Assembly: GCA_942491465.1 (NCBI GenBank)
Contig: CALOBA010000063.1
Coordinates: 1-64,000 of the forward strand
From: CALOBA01 sp942491465
Lineage (GTDB): Bacteria; Pseudomonadota; Gammaproteobacteria; Chromatiales; Chromatiaceae
Length of the DNA stretch: 64,000 nt
Reading direction: 5' to 3'
The position numbers and the translations under genes are program-made. Positions 1-8,767 of this stretch are shown piece after piece. The notes beneath the pieces are model-generated. The model was given only the letters and a program-made list of their open reading frames with translations, ran no database searches and had not been told where the DNA came from. The first letter of the stretch is position 1; each line of letters opens with the position of its first letter.

Positions 1-403
1 AGTGGCAGGCGCCGATGGCTCTGAGAAAGGCCGATAGCGGGTGGCCGCCGGAGACGATGTCGATGTCGAGAACGGCCTTGGCGATGATCAGGCCGAGCAG
101 GAGGAGGGCGTTGAACAGGCCCCCGGAGATGACCAGGAAGAGCAGAAATTTCAGTGTCGGCATGATCCCGGACCTGATCCTGCGCTCATCGGGCGCCGTG
201 CGGTCCTGTTGCCGTCGGTCTATGCCGAGGCTGAATACGAAGTAGTATCTCGGGAACAACGCAAGCGGCAGGACGCCGTGGATGTCGATCAGGTGGCGGC
301 CCTTACCGGCTGGTCGCGTCGGGGCTTCCAGGAATGCGTCGGTCTCATCCGCTGTCCCTCGGCCGGCGACAAGGACGCCGTCTTGATTGGTTGGATTGTT
401 CAT
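1..403 (-). CDS. Hypothetical membrane protein, 3'-truncated by window edge
   Basis: An open frame runs on the minus strand from an ATG at 403 to the window edge without a stop, 134 codons. The N-terminal ~80 residues are polar; a strongly hydrophobic stretch follows (starting near MPTLKFLLFLVISGGLF), which predicts at least one membrane helix of about 25 residues. An internal ATG at 163 in the same frame is an alternative start that would place the helix at the N-terminus. I do not recognise the family and the C-terminus is missing, so no function is proposed. The stretch from 404 to 615 upstream shows nothing I can support. Confidence 0.45.
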   Translation of the reverse strand, partial: MNNPTNQDGVLVAGRGTADETDAFLEAPTRPAGKGRHLIDIHGVLPLALFPRYYFVFSLGIDRRQQDRTAPDERRIRSGIMPTLKFLLFLVISGGLFNALLLLGLIIAKAVLDIDIVSGGHPLSAFLRAIGACH

Positions 404-615
404 CGGCACCGCCTCGTGGTCCACTGGAAAGGGTTGGCCGACCATTGGATGGCCGTCGGAGTCTCGATCGTCGTTGCGCCCATGGTTGCCGCGGGGGAAA
501 CACACAAGCGGTTCGGCGCGAACACGCGAAGGCCGCGAATACGCCAAGAGAAAGACCGGAATGTCAGTATGTTATCTCAGTTCCGTCCTTGGTGTCGTCT
601 CGGCGCTCGCCCCCG

Positions 616-822
616 TAGGTCAAGGTTCAGAAACAAGTGGTGCAGGCGAAACCACGAAATGGCCAATCAATAAGTCAAGGTTCAGAAACAAGTGGTGCAG
701 ACGCAACGACGAAACGGCCAATCCAAAGGCTCAGCGAGCGGGCGTCTGCACCACTTGTTTTTGAATCGATCCTAAGGTTCAGCGAGCGGGCGTCTGCGCC
801 ACTTGTTTCTGAACCGATCCTA
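616..822. mobile_element. Nested pair of ~102 bp TA-flanked palindromic (MITE-like) elements
   Basis: An inner unit at 671-774 begins TAAGTCAAGGTTCAG and ends GAACCGATCCTA in consensus. It interrupts an outer unit split into 616-670 and 775-822; joining the two outer pieces gives a normal ~103 bp copy. Within each unit the ends form a long imperfect inverted repeat built on GGTTCAGAAACAAGTGG, so the single strand folds into a hairpin. TA lies at both ends of the units, as expected for TA-targeting (IS630/Tc1-type) miniature elements; that assignment is inference. No transposase is present. Confidence 0.7.
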
Positions 823-878
823 GGTTGGCGCCGGCAATTCCCGCAGCCGTGTCCAATTGAATCTGGCCGCCGAATCCC

Positions 879-1895
879 ATGACAACATCCCCCACCAACG
901 CCGGCCTCGCGCAGATCATCCGTCGCCAAGGCGTCGTCGTTCTCGACGGCGGACTGGCCACGGAGCTTGAGCGGCGCGGCTGCGATCTGGACCATCCGCT
1001 CTGGTCGGCCAGGCTGCTGCTGGATGCACCGGCGCTGATCCGCGACGTGCACCTGGCCTATCTGCGCGCCGGTGCGGACTGCATCCTGTCGGCGAGCTAC
1101 CAGGCGAGCATGCCAGGGTTGCTTGCGCAGGGACTGGACTTGGCGGGGGCAGCCGCGCTGCTGCGTGCGTCGGTGGGGCTTGCCGTGGAGGCGCGCGATG
1201 CCTTCTGGGCCGATCCGGCCAATCGTCGGGGCCGGCTGCGCCCGTTGGTCGCCGCCAGCATCGGACCCTACGGCGCCTATCTGGCCGATGGCTCCGAGTA
1301 CAGCGGGCGTTACGGCCGCTCGGTGGATGCGCTGGCGGCCTTCCATGCGCGACGCTGGGAGGTCTTGGCCGGCGCCGGAGCGGACCTGCTTGCCTGCGAG
1401 ACCATCCCCTCGCGGCTGGAGGTTGCGGCACTCGCGCGGCTGATCGGCCACACCCCGCACACCCCGGTCTGGGTCAGCGTCAGCTGCGGCGACGGGGGGC
1501 ATCTGCGTGACGGCAGCGCGCTGGCGGAGGCGATTGCGCCGCTGCGCGGGCTGGGGCAGGTGGTCGCCATCGGCGTGAACTGCACGGCGCCCGGGTTTGT
1601 TCCGGCGCTGCTCGTGGAGCTGCGCCGGGTGACCGATCGGCCGGCGCTGGTCTATCCGAACGCGGCCGAGGGCTGGGACGCCGAGGCAAAGGTCTGGACC
1701 GGGCGCCTCGGGCCTGAGGCCTTTGCCGCTGCCGCCGTGGGTTGGCGCCGGGCCGGCGCCACGCTCATGGGTGGCTGCTGCGGTTCCGATCCGCGGCACA
1801 TCAAGGCCCTGCGGGCGCGGCTGCTTCCCGGCCTGCGCAGCGACCCGGGCTCGGCGGGTGCACCAGGGCGAGAGCCCCATGACCGCTTGCGGTGA
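879..1895 (+). CDS. mmuM: Homocysteine S-methyltransferase
   Basis: A 338-residue homocysteine S-methyltransferase family protein (pfam S-methyl_trans), predicted to transfer a methyl group from S-methylmethionine or a related donor to homocysteine to give methionine in the cytoplasm. The N-terminal VLDGGLATELERRG is the family signature. The zinc-binding cysteines are all in place: C235 in GVNCTAP and C300-C301 in GGCCGS. The length matches MmuM. The gene stands alone and converges on the phytochrome gene, with a hairpin between them. The donor cannot be fixed from sequence: betaine-type members share the same cysteines, but the short single-domain form favours MmuM. Confidence 0.88.
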   Translation: MTTSPTNAGLAQIIRRQGVVVLDGGLATELERRGCDLDHPLWSARLLLDAPALIRDVHLAYLRAGADCILSASYQASMPGLLAQGLDLAGAAALLRASVGLAVEARDAFWADPANRRGRLRPLVAASIGPYGAYLADGSEYSGRYGRSVDALAAFHARRWEVLAGAGADLLACETIPSRLEVAALARLIGHTPHTPVWVSVSCGDGGHLRDGSALAEAIAPLRGLGQVVAIGVNCTAPGFVPALLVELRRVTDRPALVYPNAAEGWDAEAKVWTGRLGPEAFAAAAVGWRRAGATLMGGCCGSDPRHIKALRARLLPGLRSDPGSAGAPGREPHDRLR

Positions 1896-1913
1896 ATGGA
1901 TGATGACTGAGGG

Positions 1914-1944
1914 GCCTCGGGCGTCTGCAAGCGCTGCCCGAGGC
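1914..1944. terminator. Hairpin between convergent genes, possible bidirectional terminator
   Basis: GCCTCGGGC at 1914-1922 pairs perfectly with GCCCGAGGC at 1936-1944 around a 13-base loop. It sits in the short gap between the convergent mmuM and phytochrome genes. There is no clear T-tract, so Rho-independent function is only probable. Confidence 0.5.
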
Positions 1945-1949
1945 GTCGG

Positions 1950-3461
1950 CTACAGCCGCAGCAGCCGGGGGTCCAGCCCGCGCAGGATCAGGTTGCGGAA
2001 CTTCTTCGCCGCCAGCCGATCGGCATCGCGCCAGGGGTCGCAGCGCCCGCTGGTGGTCTCGACCCAGAGCTCGAACGACGAGCGCGGCGACAGGGTCGCG
2101 CTCTGGTCCTCGAACATGACGCTCTTGCGTGGGTCGCCGGCCCAGTGCACGGTCTGCGGCATCTCCGGGCGGAACCAGAGGAAGGTGCGCTCCAGCGCCA
2201 TGCTGGCGATGCTGCTGACGGTGCGCACCGCGAGCAGACCGCTGGCCTGGGCGACGAAGGCGATGGCCGGCGGATACTGCTCGGACAGGGCGTTGGTGGC
2301 GAAGATCGGCTCGGCGGCATGCGCGCGGTGCAGCCATTCCACCATCGGCTCGAGGGCGTATTTGGGCGGCGTCTCGCCGAAGCAGGTGATCTCGCCGTCT
2401 TCGTAGAGCACGGCGCCGCCGGCGCGCACCAGGTTGAGCAGGCCGGGGCCGAGCTGGCTGGTGTCGCCCTCGTGCTCGGCCAAGTGCAGGCCGGCCATGA
2501 CCCGCTCGATGGCATCGTCGGTACTGGTCAGGGCCGCCAGCCAGCGGTTGGACTGGTGCCCGGCGATGCCGAGCTGGAACACCTCGACCATCTCGACACA
2601 ACGCTCGCGCAGCGTCAGTGCCAGCCAGCGCGGCGTGCGGTGATGGCAGGCGATCAGGCCCCAGAGCCGGCCGTTGATCACCACCGAGAACGACAGCGAC
2701 GCGCGCACCTCCATGTTTTTCAGGTATTGGATGTGCACCGGCGAGACGGCCCGCAGGTCGCAGTGGGACAGGTCCGCCTCCTGCTCCCCCAAGGCCAGGA
2801 TCGACACCGGCTCGGCACCCACGTCGGCGATCTGGCGATGGCTGTTGAGCATGTAGAGGTCGCGGGCGATCTGCGGGATGTCCGAGGCCGGATAGCGCAG
2901 CCCCAGGTAGGGCGACAGCCCCGCGGCGGCGTCTTCGGCGATGACCTCGCCGCTGCCGTCGTCGAGGAAGCGATAGACCATGACCCGGTCGAAGCCGGTG
3001 GCGGCGCGTATCTCGCGGGTCAGCAGCTGGCAGTAGTCGGTCCAGTCCGGCTGCTCGCGCGGGGCCTTGAACAGGCCTTTCAGGGCCTGGTTGATGGTCG
3101 GCGGGCGCTGGTCGTCGGGCAGGGACGGCTGCAGCTCCAGCAGCCAGCCCTCGTCGCTGTGGGAGAGCAGGCCGTCGAGGGGGCCGCGGGGGCCGTCGGT
3201 CAGCCGCGGATGGAGCTGGCGGCGGTCGACACCGAGCCCTTCCTCCGGCGTGAATCCAGGCAGCAGCGCGCCGATCGGTCGGCCGAGCACATCCGCGGGC
3301 TCGCGCCCCAGCCAGTCGGCCAGATTGGCGCTGGCAAAGCGCACGCGCGCTTCGCCGAAGCCGCTGCCGATCAGCGCGCCGTCGGGCTGGATGGCACCGA
3401 TGCGGTGCAGTTGTTCGCGCTCGCATTCGGCGAGAAAGCCTGGCGGCAAGGGATCATTCAT
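1950..3461 (-). CDS. Bacteriophytochrome photosensory module without output domain
   Basis: A 503-residue protein with the full phytochrome light-sensing core and nothing after it. The PAS_2 region (about 1-115) carries the bilin-attachment Cys at C13 followed by the GAIQPDG motif. The GAF region (about 140-310) has PASDIP at 191-196 with the conserved Asp and the chromophore-pocket histidines at 273-274. The PHY region (about 325-475) has the PRSSF tongue motif at 459-463. The chain ends about 30 residues after the PHY helix, where a His-kinase dimerisation helix normally begins, so there is no kinase, GGDEF or other effector. Signal output would need a partner protein. It is divergent from a globin gene, and no heme oxygenase gene for making biliverdin lies in the window. 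Family is certain; function as a free-standing sensor is inference. Confidence 0.93.
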   Translation of the reverse strand: MNDPLPPGFLAECEREQLHRIGAIQPDGALIGSGFGEARVRFASANLADWLGREPADVLGRPIGALLPGFTPEEGLGVDRRQLHPRLTDGPRGPLDGLLSHSDEGWLLELQPSLPDDQRPPTINQALKGLFKAPREQPDWTDYCQLLTREIRAATGFDRVMVYRFLDDGSGEVIAEDAAAGLSPYLGLRYPASDIPQIARDLYMLNSHRQIADVGAEPVSILALGEQEADLSHCDLRAVSPVHIQYLKNMEVRASLSFSVVINGRLWGLIACHHRTPRWLALTLRERCVEMVEVFQLGIAGHQSNRWLAALTSTDDAIERVMAGLHLAEHEGDTSQLGPGLLNLVRAGGAVLYEDGEITCFGETPPKYALEPMVEWLHRAHAAEPIFATNALSEQYPPAIAFVAQASGLLAVRTVSSIASMALERTFLWFRPEMPQTVHWAGDPRKSVMFEDQSATLSPRSSFELWVETTSGRCDPWRDADRLAAKKFRNLILRGLDPRLLRL

Positions 3462-3706
3462 AGCGGGCTGCTCCTAGGCTGTATCTCAAACGCTGAAATC
3501 AATCAGCGGGTTGAGCCTGTGTGTCGGCGCGCGCTGGCCTGCCCGGGACCGCTGACCGGCCGGCGGATGCTCTGCATGGGGCCGGCAGTCGGGGCTCGGC
3601 GCTGCGCTCCGGCGTCACGCAAGTGGACGCGGGCGTTATATCATCAACACACGGTCTTCGGCTCGGCCGATGGCCCCGACTGAACAGATTTGGAGTGACC
3701 ACCAAG

Positions 3707-4123
3707 ATGAGCTCAGACACCACCGACCGGGTCCGGGAGTCCTGGGCGCGGATCAGACCGGATCGCAAACGCATCTGCGCCCTGTTCTACCAACGTCTGA
3801 TCGAGCAGTATCCCGAGATGCAGCCGCTGTTCAAGGGCGACATGGACCGCCAGCGCGACCTGCTGGTGACCATGCTCGATACCGTGGTCAGCGCCCTCGA
3901 CAACCCCGATCCGGTGCGGCGCCTGATCGAGACCCTGGGCGAGCGCCACGTGGGCTATGGGGTAACCCCGGCACATTACGTCCAGTTTCGCGGGGTGTTG
4001 CTGTGGGCGATCGAGCAGGGCCTCGGCGACGACTTCGACGCGTCCACCGCCAGGGCCTGGGGCGAGGTCTACGATACGCTGACGCGGACCATGCAGGCGG
4101 GTGCCGAGCGGGTGGCGGATTGA
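3707..4123 (+). CDS. Single-domain globin (Vitreoscilla/flavohemoglobin type)
   Basis: A 138-residue globin resembling bacterial hemoglobin (Vgb) and the heme domain of flavohemoglobins. The helix-B/C region reads LFYQRLIEQYPEMQPLF. The segment ETLGERHVGYGVTPAHY contains the expected proximal histidine (H81) and the conserved tyrosine nearby. No FAD/NAD reductase domain follows, so it is a stand-alone heme protein likely handling O2 or NO. The ATG at 3707 was chosen because it starts the conserved domain; a GTG four codons upstream is possible. It is divergently transcribed from the output-less phytochrome; the shared 245-bp upstream region may carry both promoters. Confidence 0.85.
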   Translation: MSSDTTDRVRESWARIRPDRKRICALFYQRLIEQYPEMQPLFKGDMDRQRDLLVTMLDTVVSALDNPDPVRRLIETLGERHVGYGVTPAHYVQFRGVLLWAIEQGLGDDFDASTARAWGEVYDTLTRTMQAGAERVAD

Positions 4124-4238
4124 GTCCCTAGGGATCATGCATCACTGCGAACCGTGCCTAGCTATCTGGATTGCTGCACCAATCCCCATCTAGCCCCTTC
4201 AACACCGACGTCGCCAAGGTCCCACCGGAGCCCACGCC

Positions 4239-5708
4239 ATGTCCCAACCATTGCCTTCCGCGCCTGAGCGCACCGGTCGCTGTCTGGTGTTCGGCGCCAG
4301 CGGCTATATCGGCAGCCATCTGGTGCCGCGCCTGCTCGACGAGGGGCTTGCGGTGCGTGCCTGCTCGCGCAACCGGGCGGTCCTGGAGGCCCGCGGTTGG
4401 CAGGGCGCCGAGCTGGCCGAGGCCGATGCGCTGGTCCCGGCCACGCTGCCGCCGGTGCTGGATGGCGTCGACATCGCCTACTACCTGGTCCACTCCATGA
4501 GCGCCGGCAAGGCCTTCGGGCGGCTCGATCTGGCGGCGGCGGCGAACTTTGCCGAGGCGGCGGAGGCCGCCGGGGTCGGGCGCATCGTCTACCTGGGCGG
4601 ACTGGTGCCGGATGATGCCGACAGCGAGCACATCGTCTCGCGCCGCGACACCGGCGATGTGCTGCGCCGCGGCGCCGTGCCGGTCACCGAGCTTCGCGCC
4701 GGCATCATCGTCGGTCCCGGCTCCGCCGCCTTCGAGGTCATGCGCGATCTGGTCTATCACCTGCCGGTGATGATCACGCCGCGCTGGGTGCGGGCCAAGT
4801 CGCCGCCCATCGCGCTGGACAACCTGCTCATGTATCTGGTCCGGCTGCCGCAGATCCCCGAGACCGCCGGCCAGGTCTACGACGCCGGCGGCCCCGAGAC
4901 CCTGACCTATCAGCAGATGATGCGCATCCTCGCCGAGGTCGGCGGCCGGCGGGTGCCGCTGATCATCCCGGTGCCGGTGCTCACGCCGCAGCTGTCGGCC
5001 CACTGGCTGCGCTTCATCACCGCCGTGCCCACCAATATCGCCCGCGCCCTGATCGAGGGCCTGAAACACGACTTCACCGCCGCCGACGCCGAGCTGCGTC
5101 GGCTGGTGCCGCAACAACTGCTCGGTTTCCGCGAATCGGTCGCCGCCGTATTCGCCGCCGAGCGCAGCAGCGCGGGCATCGTCGCCCGCTGGACCGAGGG
5201 GGCCTTTGCCGTGCGCAAGCAACGAATCGACTACGCCTACTACGCCAAGCGCGCGCGGGCCAGCGCCGAATCGGCGGCATCGCCGGAGCAGGTCTGGGAG
5301 GTGGTCTCGGGCATCGGCGGCGACAACGGCTGGTACTATCTGGACGGCCTGTGGCGGCTGCGCGAGGTCCTCGACTGGCTGGCCGGCGGCCCTGGGCGGG
5401 CCCGCGGCCGGCGCCATCCGACCCAGGTGCGCGTCGGCGATCAGATCGACTCCTGGCGCGTCTTGGGCGTCGACGAAGGGCGCCGCTTGAGCCTGGCCTT
5501 CGGCATGCGCGCCCCCGGTGCCGGCATGCTCGAATTCGAGCTGTCACCCCTCGCCGACGGCGGTACGCGGCTGACCATGACCGCCTACTGGCACCCCGCC
5601 GGCGTCTGGGGCCTGATGTACTGGTACGCCTTCGACCCCTGGCACGGGCTCATCTTCAACGGCACCGCGCGCGAGATCTGTGCGCGGGCGGAGCGGGTCG
5701 GGACCTGA
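4239..5708 (+). CDS. SDR-family NAD(P)-binding oxidoreductase with C-terminal DUF2867-type domain
   Basis: A 489-residue two-domain protein. Residues about 14-240 form an atypical short-chain dehydrogenase (NAD(P)-binding) domain opening with the nucleotide motif VFGASGYIGSHL. Residues about 330-485 match the DUF2867 region that often follows this domain in proteobacteria, including the conserved WRLREVLDWLAGGPG segment and the aromatic-rich end (YWHPAGVWGLMYWYAFDPWHG). Similar proteins are annotated as NAD-dependent epimerase/dehydratase or DUF2867 SDR family; no substrate is established. The gene is monocistronic, between the globin and the convergent ClC gene. Confidence 0.82.
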   Translation: MSQPLPSAPERTGRCLVFGASGYIGSHLVPRLLDEGLAVRACSRNRAVLEARGWQGAELAEADALVPATLPPVLDGVDIAYYLVHSMSAGKAFGRLDLAAAANFAEAAEAAGVGRIVYLGGLVPDDADSEHIVSRRDTGDVLRRGAVPVTELRAGIIVGPGSAAFEVMRDLVYHLPVMITPRWVRAKSPPIALDNLLMYLVRLPQIPETAGQVYDAGGPETLTYQQMMRILAEVGGRRVPLIIPVPVLTPQLSAHWLRFITAVPTNIARALIEGLKHDFTAADAELRRLVPQQLLGFRESVAAVFAAERSSAGIVARWTEGAFAVRKQRIDYAYYAKRARASAESAASPEQVWEVVSGIGGDNGWYYLDGLWRLREVLDWLAGGPGRARGRRHPTQVRVGDQIDSWRVLGVDEGRRLSLAFGMRAPGAGMLEFELSPLADGGTRLTMTAYWHPAGVWGLMYWYAFDPWHGLIFNGTAREICARAERVGT

Positions 5709-5799
5709 ATCCTGTGGCGCGCCGGGGCACAAAGGCGCAAAGTCGCCCCCGCAGCCCACCGGCCCGGTCTGTCCAAGCCCTCGGCTCCTGCCTATGCCG

Positions 5800-7083
5800 T
5801 CACCGCGGCAGCTGCGCGCGGGTCTGCACCGCCAGCAGCACGTCGAAGACCGATTGGCGACCGCGGATGAGCCGAGTGATCAGCTCGGCGCTGGCCACGG
5901 CGATCATCCCCGGCAGGATGATGTTGGGGTTGGCGGTCAGCTCCAGCAGGGCGGTGAGCGCGGCCAGCGGTGCGCGCAGCGTGGCGCCCATCATCGCCAC
6001 CATGCCGATGGTGGCGTAGAAGGCCGGGGATGCGGTCTGGTCCGGGGCGAGCAGCCCGAGCGCCAGGCCCAGGGCCGAGCCGGCGGCGCCGCCGATGAAC
6101 AGCGTCGGGCCGATCAGGCCGCCGGGGATGCGCAGGCCCACGGCAAAGCCGGTGGCAACCAGCTTGGTGACCACCAGCGTCGCCACCAGAAATAGGTCGC
6201 CCTGGCCCGCCAGCAGGCGGTCGAGGGTGTCGTAGCTGGTGCCCATGATCTCCGGGCGCCAGGTGGCGATGATGCCGGTGATGAGCCCCGCCAGCGCAAA
6301 GGCGCTGACGTTGCGCCAGTGGCGGGTGTGCAGCGCGATGCGCTCGACGCCGGCGATGAAGGCCACGGCCAGGGCCGCGGTGCAGGCGCCGAGCAGGATC
6401 ATGCTCGGGTAGTCCCAGACGCTGACCAGGTGCTCGGGCTGGACCACGTAGCCCAGCGGCGCCAGCGGCAGCAGCCGGGCGGTGACGGCACCGACCACGG
6501 CGGCGACGATCACCGGCAGGAAGCGTCCGACCTCGTAGCGGATGCGCAGCACCTCGATGGCGAAGATGACCCCGGCCAGCGGCGTGTCGAAGGCGGCGGC
6601 AATGGCGGCGGCGGCACCGCAGGCGGTGAGCGTGATGTCCTCCTGGGTGTCTGTGCGCAGCCCGCGGCCCACCAGGCTGGCGCTGGCGGCGCCGATATGC
6701 ACTGCCGGTCCTTCGCGGTCCACCGAGTGCCCGCCGACAATGGCCACCACGGCGCCGAAGAACTGCGTGAGCATGTTGCGTGCCGGCAGCCGCTGCCGGC
6801 CCGGGGCCTGCAGGACCTTGAGCACATGGGTCACGCCGACCTGGCGCATGGACGCCGGCAGCAGGTCGAAGATCAGGCCGAGGACCAGACCGGCCGCGGT
6901 GGGCAGGGCCAGGCAGAGCCAGGGCGACAGGGTCTCGTAGTTGCCGACGCTGCCGATGGGCAGCAGCCACAGCTGACCCAGCTCCACCAGGCTGCGAAAG
7001 GCGAGCACGCCGAGCCCGGCCAGGATGCCGCTGACCACCCCGAGCAGGGTCAATCGCAGCCAGGTTTCGCGCTCGCCTTGCAT
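5800..7083 (-). CDS. ClC-family chloride channel/transporter
   Basis: A 427-residue polytopic membrane protein of the ClC family, predicted to move chloride (or another anion) across the inner membrane, possibly with proton exchange. The three ion-pathway motifs are visible: GGHSVDREGPAVHIG with the gating glutamate in REGP, CGAAAAIAAAFDTPLAGVIFAIE, and GLRIPGGLIGPTLFIGG. It has no CBS domains after the membrane core and is shorter than E. coli ClcA by about 45 residues. Channel and H+/Cl- antiporter modes cannot be told apart from sequence alone. Confidence 0.88.
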   Translation of the reverse strand: MQGERETWLRLTLLGVVSGILAGLGVLAFRSLVELGQLWLLPIGSVGNYETLSPWLCLALPTAAGLVLGLIFDLLPASMRQVGVTHVLKVLQAPGRQRLPARNMLTQFFGAVVAIVGGHSVDREGPAVHIGAASASLVGRGLRTDTQEDITLTACGAAAAIAAAFDTPLAGVIFAIEVLRIRYEVGRFLPVIVAAVVGAVTARLLPLAPLGYVVQPEHLVSVWDYPSMILLGACTAALAVAFIAGVERIALHTRHWRNVSAFALAGLITGIIATWRPEIMGTSYDTLDRLLAGQGDLFLVATLVVTKLVATGFAVGLRIPGGLIGPTLFIGGAAGSALGLALGLLAPDQTASPAFYATIGMVAMMGATLRAPLAALTALLELTANPNIILPGMIAVASAELITRLIRGRQSVFDVLLAVQTRAQLPR

Positions 7084-7238
7084 GGCTGCGGATTATAGCC
7101 GTTGGCCGCGGGGCATTCGCGCGCGGTCCGACGCGAACCCCTTGCCGGGAGCGCAGGTTGTCCTCGGACCCGAACGCTGCATGGGTGGCGCCGAGGAACC
7201 CGATCGCTCAGCGCTGTCGCGTCGGGCGCTGCGGCAGA

Positions 7239-7580
7239 TCAGCGCTCATCGGCATCCACCGGGCTGCCCAGGTGCTGCTCCAGGCAGTGCAGGCGCTGAC
7301 GCAGCCGCTCGATCTCGTCGAGCAGATCCAGGGCCAGGGCGGTGCCGGCGAGGTTCAGCTCCAGGTCGTGCTTGAGGCGCAGGGCGCGGCGGGCGCGGCG
7401 GACCTCGATGCCGGTGAAGCGCCATTGCCGGGGCTCGCCGCCGACGGGGTGCAGCACGCCTTCGCCGACCATCACGCAGATCTCATCGGTGCTGATGCCG
7501 CAGACTTGGGTCAGCTCGCTGATCCCGATCAGTGTGTGCTCGTCGAGCAGAATGCCTTCAATGTACGTGGTGGTGGTCAT
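7239..7580 (-). CDS. cbpM: Chaperone modulator CbpM
   Basis: A 113-residue MerR-like protein of the CbpM family, the specific regulator that binds the J-domain of CbpA and inhibits its activity. The sequence shows the expected helical organisation: a LIGISELTQVCGIS start, then WRFTGIEVRRARRALRLKHDLELNLAGTALALDLLDEIERLR, the typical helix-turn-helix plus coiled segment. It follows cbpA by three bases on the same strand, the usual cbpA-cbpM operon order. Confidence 0.9.
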   Translation of the reverse strand: MTTTTYIEGILLDEHTLIGISELTQVCGISTDEICVMVGEGVLHPVGGEPRQWRFTGIEVRRARRALRLKHDLELNLAGTALALDLLDEIERLRQRLHCLEQHLGSPVDADER

Positions 7581-7583
7581 GGC

Positions 7584-8537
7584 TCAGCCCCCCAGCTTGG
7601 CGCGCGGGTTGAACGCCTCGAAGCGCGCGGCCAGCGCCTGATAGGCGCTGCGGTCCGCATCGCTCTCGGTCGGTGGATTGACGATCTCCAGCTGCACATA
7701 GGTGTCGCCGGCGGGCTTGCCGGGCAGTCCGCGGCCCTTCAGGCGCAGCCGCTGGCCGCTCTGGGAGCCGGTGGGGACCTTCAAGTTGACCGAGCCGTCG
7801 AGTGTCGGCACCGCGACGGTGGCGCCGAGGGCCGCCTCCCAGGGGCTGATCGGCAGCTTCATGTGCAGGTCCTTGCCCTCGCTGCGGTAGATGGGGTGCG
7901 CGGCGATCTGCACTTCCAGGTAGAGGTCGCCGTTGTCGCCGCCGCGACCGGGGTTGCCTTGACCCGCGAGGCGGATCTGCCGCCCGGCGGTGACGCCGGC
8001 CGGGATGCGCACATTGAGCGTGCGTAGGCGGCTGCTGACCCGGCCGCTGGCGTCGATCTCGGGCACCTCCATGCGCAGTTGCCGGGTGGCGCCGTGGTAG
8101 GCGTCCTCCAGGCTGATCTCGATGGTCGCATTCTGGTCCATTCCGCGTCGCCCCGTCTTGCCGCCGCCCATGCCGCCGAAGCCGCCCCCGCCGCCCCCGC
8201 CGCCGAAGATGCCGGAGAAGAAGTCGCTGAAGCGGGCGGCCTCTTCCGGCGAGAACTCATACTCACGCCGCCCACCGCCCTGGCCGAAGCCCGGCGGCGG
8301 GCGGAACTCGTCGCCGGCGTGCCAGCTGTTGCCCAGGGCATCGTATTCGGCCCGTTTCTGCGGGTCCTTGAGCACCTCGTGGGCCTCGTTGACCTCTTTG
8401 AAATGGGCCTCGGCGTCGGCCTCCTTGCTGACGTCGGGGTGGTACTTGCGCGCGAGCTTGCGATAGGCGCGCTTGATGGCGTCGGCATCGGCGTCGCGGG
8501 CCAGGCCCAGGATCTTGTAGTAATCCTTGTATTGCAT
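7584..8537 (-). CDS. cbpA: Curved-DNA-binding protein / DnaJ-class co-chaperone CbpA
   Basis: A 317-residue DnaJ-family protein. The J-domain occupies about residues 1-70 with the HPD tripeptide (KYHPDVSKEAD) that stimulates DnaK. A Gly/Phe-rich linker with a long glycine run (about 100-130) follows, then two C-terminal substrate-binding beta domains with the conserved DLYLEVQIAAHPIYRSEGKDLHM. There is no zinc-finger cysteine cluster, which separates it from DnaJ and fits CbpA. The start at 8537 is fixed by MQYKDYYKILGL. It forms an operon with cbpM. Confidence 0.93.
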   Translation of the reverse strand: MQYKDYYKILGLARDADADAIKRAYRKLARKYHPDVSKEADAEAHFKEVNEAHEVLKDPQKRAEYDALGNSWHAGDEFRPPPGFGQGGGRREYEFSPEEAARFSDFFSGIFGGGGGGGGFGGMGGGKTGRRGMDQNATIEISLEDAYHGATRQLRMEVPEIDASGRVSSRLRTLNVRIPAGVTAGRQIRLAGQGNPGRGGDNGDLYLEVQIAAHPIYRSEGKDLHMKLPISPWEAALGATVAVPTLDGSVNLKVPTGSQSGQRLRLKGRGLPGKPAGDTYVQLEIVNPPTESDADRSAYQALAARFEAFNPRAKLGG

Positions 8538-8767
8538 AGGGTTCTCTCGGCAATGTTGCTTGGTCCCTCGCCGGCATGGCCGGAGCCAAGGAGCCAGGTC
8601 GAGCACTGCGCTCGAAGTCGTTTTCGCTTTGCGAGCTGAAAATGCCAGGACGGCATTTTCCAGCATCTCCTTAGGTGTGTTCCGAGGCGATGGAGAAAAA
8701 GGCCGCTCGGTCTGAACCGGCGGCCGAGCGCAGGCCAACGGACCATCATGGTCCGCTCAGGGAGCGG

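Noticed and set aside
41..673. Long plus-strand frame at the window start
   Set aside because: It runs antisense to the better-supported minus-strand membrane protein and into the palindromic elements; composition is typical of GC-rich shadow frames.
675..1880. 401-residue minus-strand frame over mmuM
   Set aside because: Arg/Gln/Gly-rich shadow of the homocysteine methyltransferase gene, with its tail made of the palindromic repeat (GSETSGADA peptides).
2145..3683. 512-residue plus-strand frame over the phytochrome gene
   Set aside because: Antisense shadow; the minus-strand protein has all phytochrome motifs.
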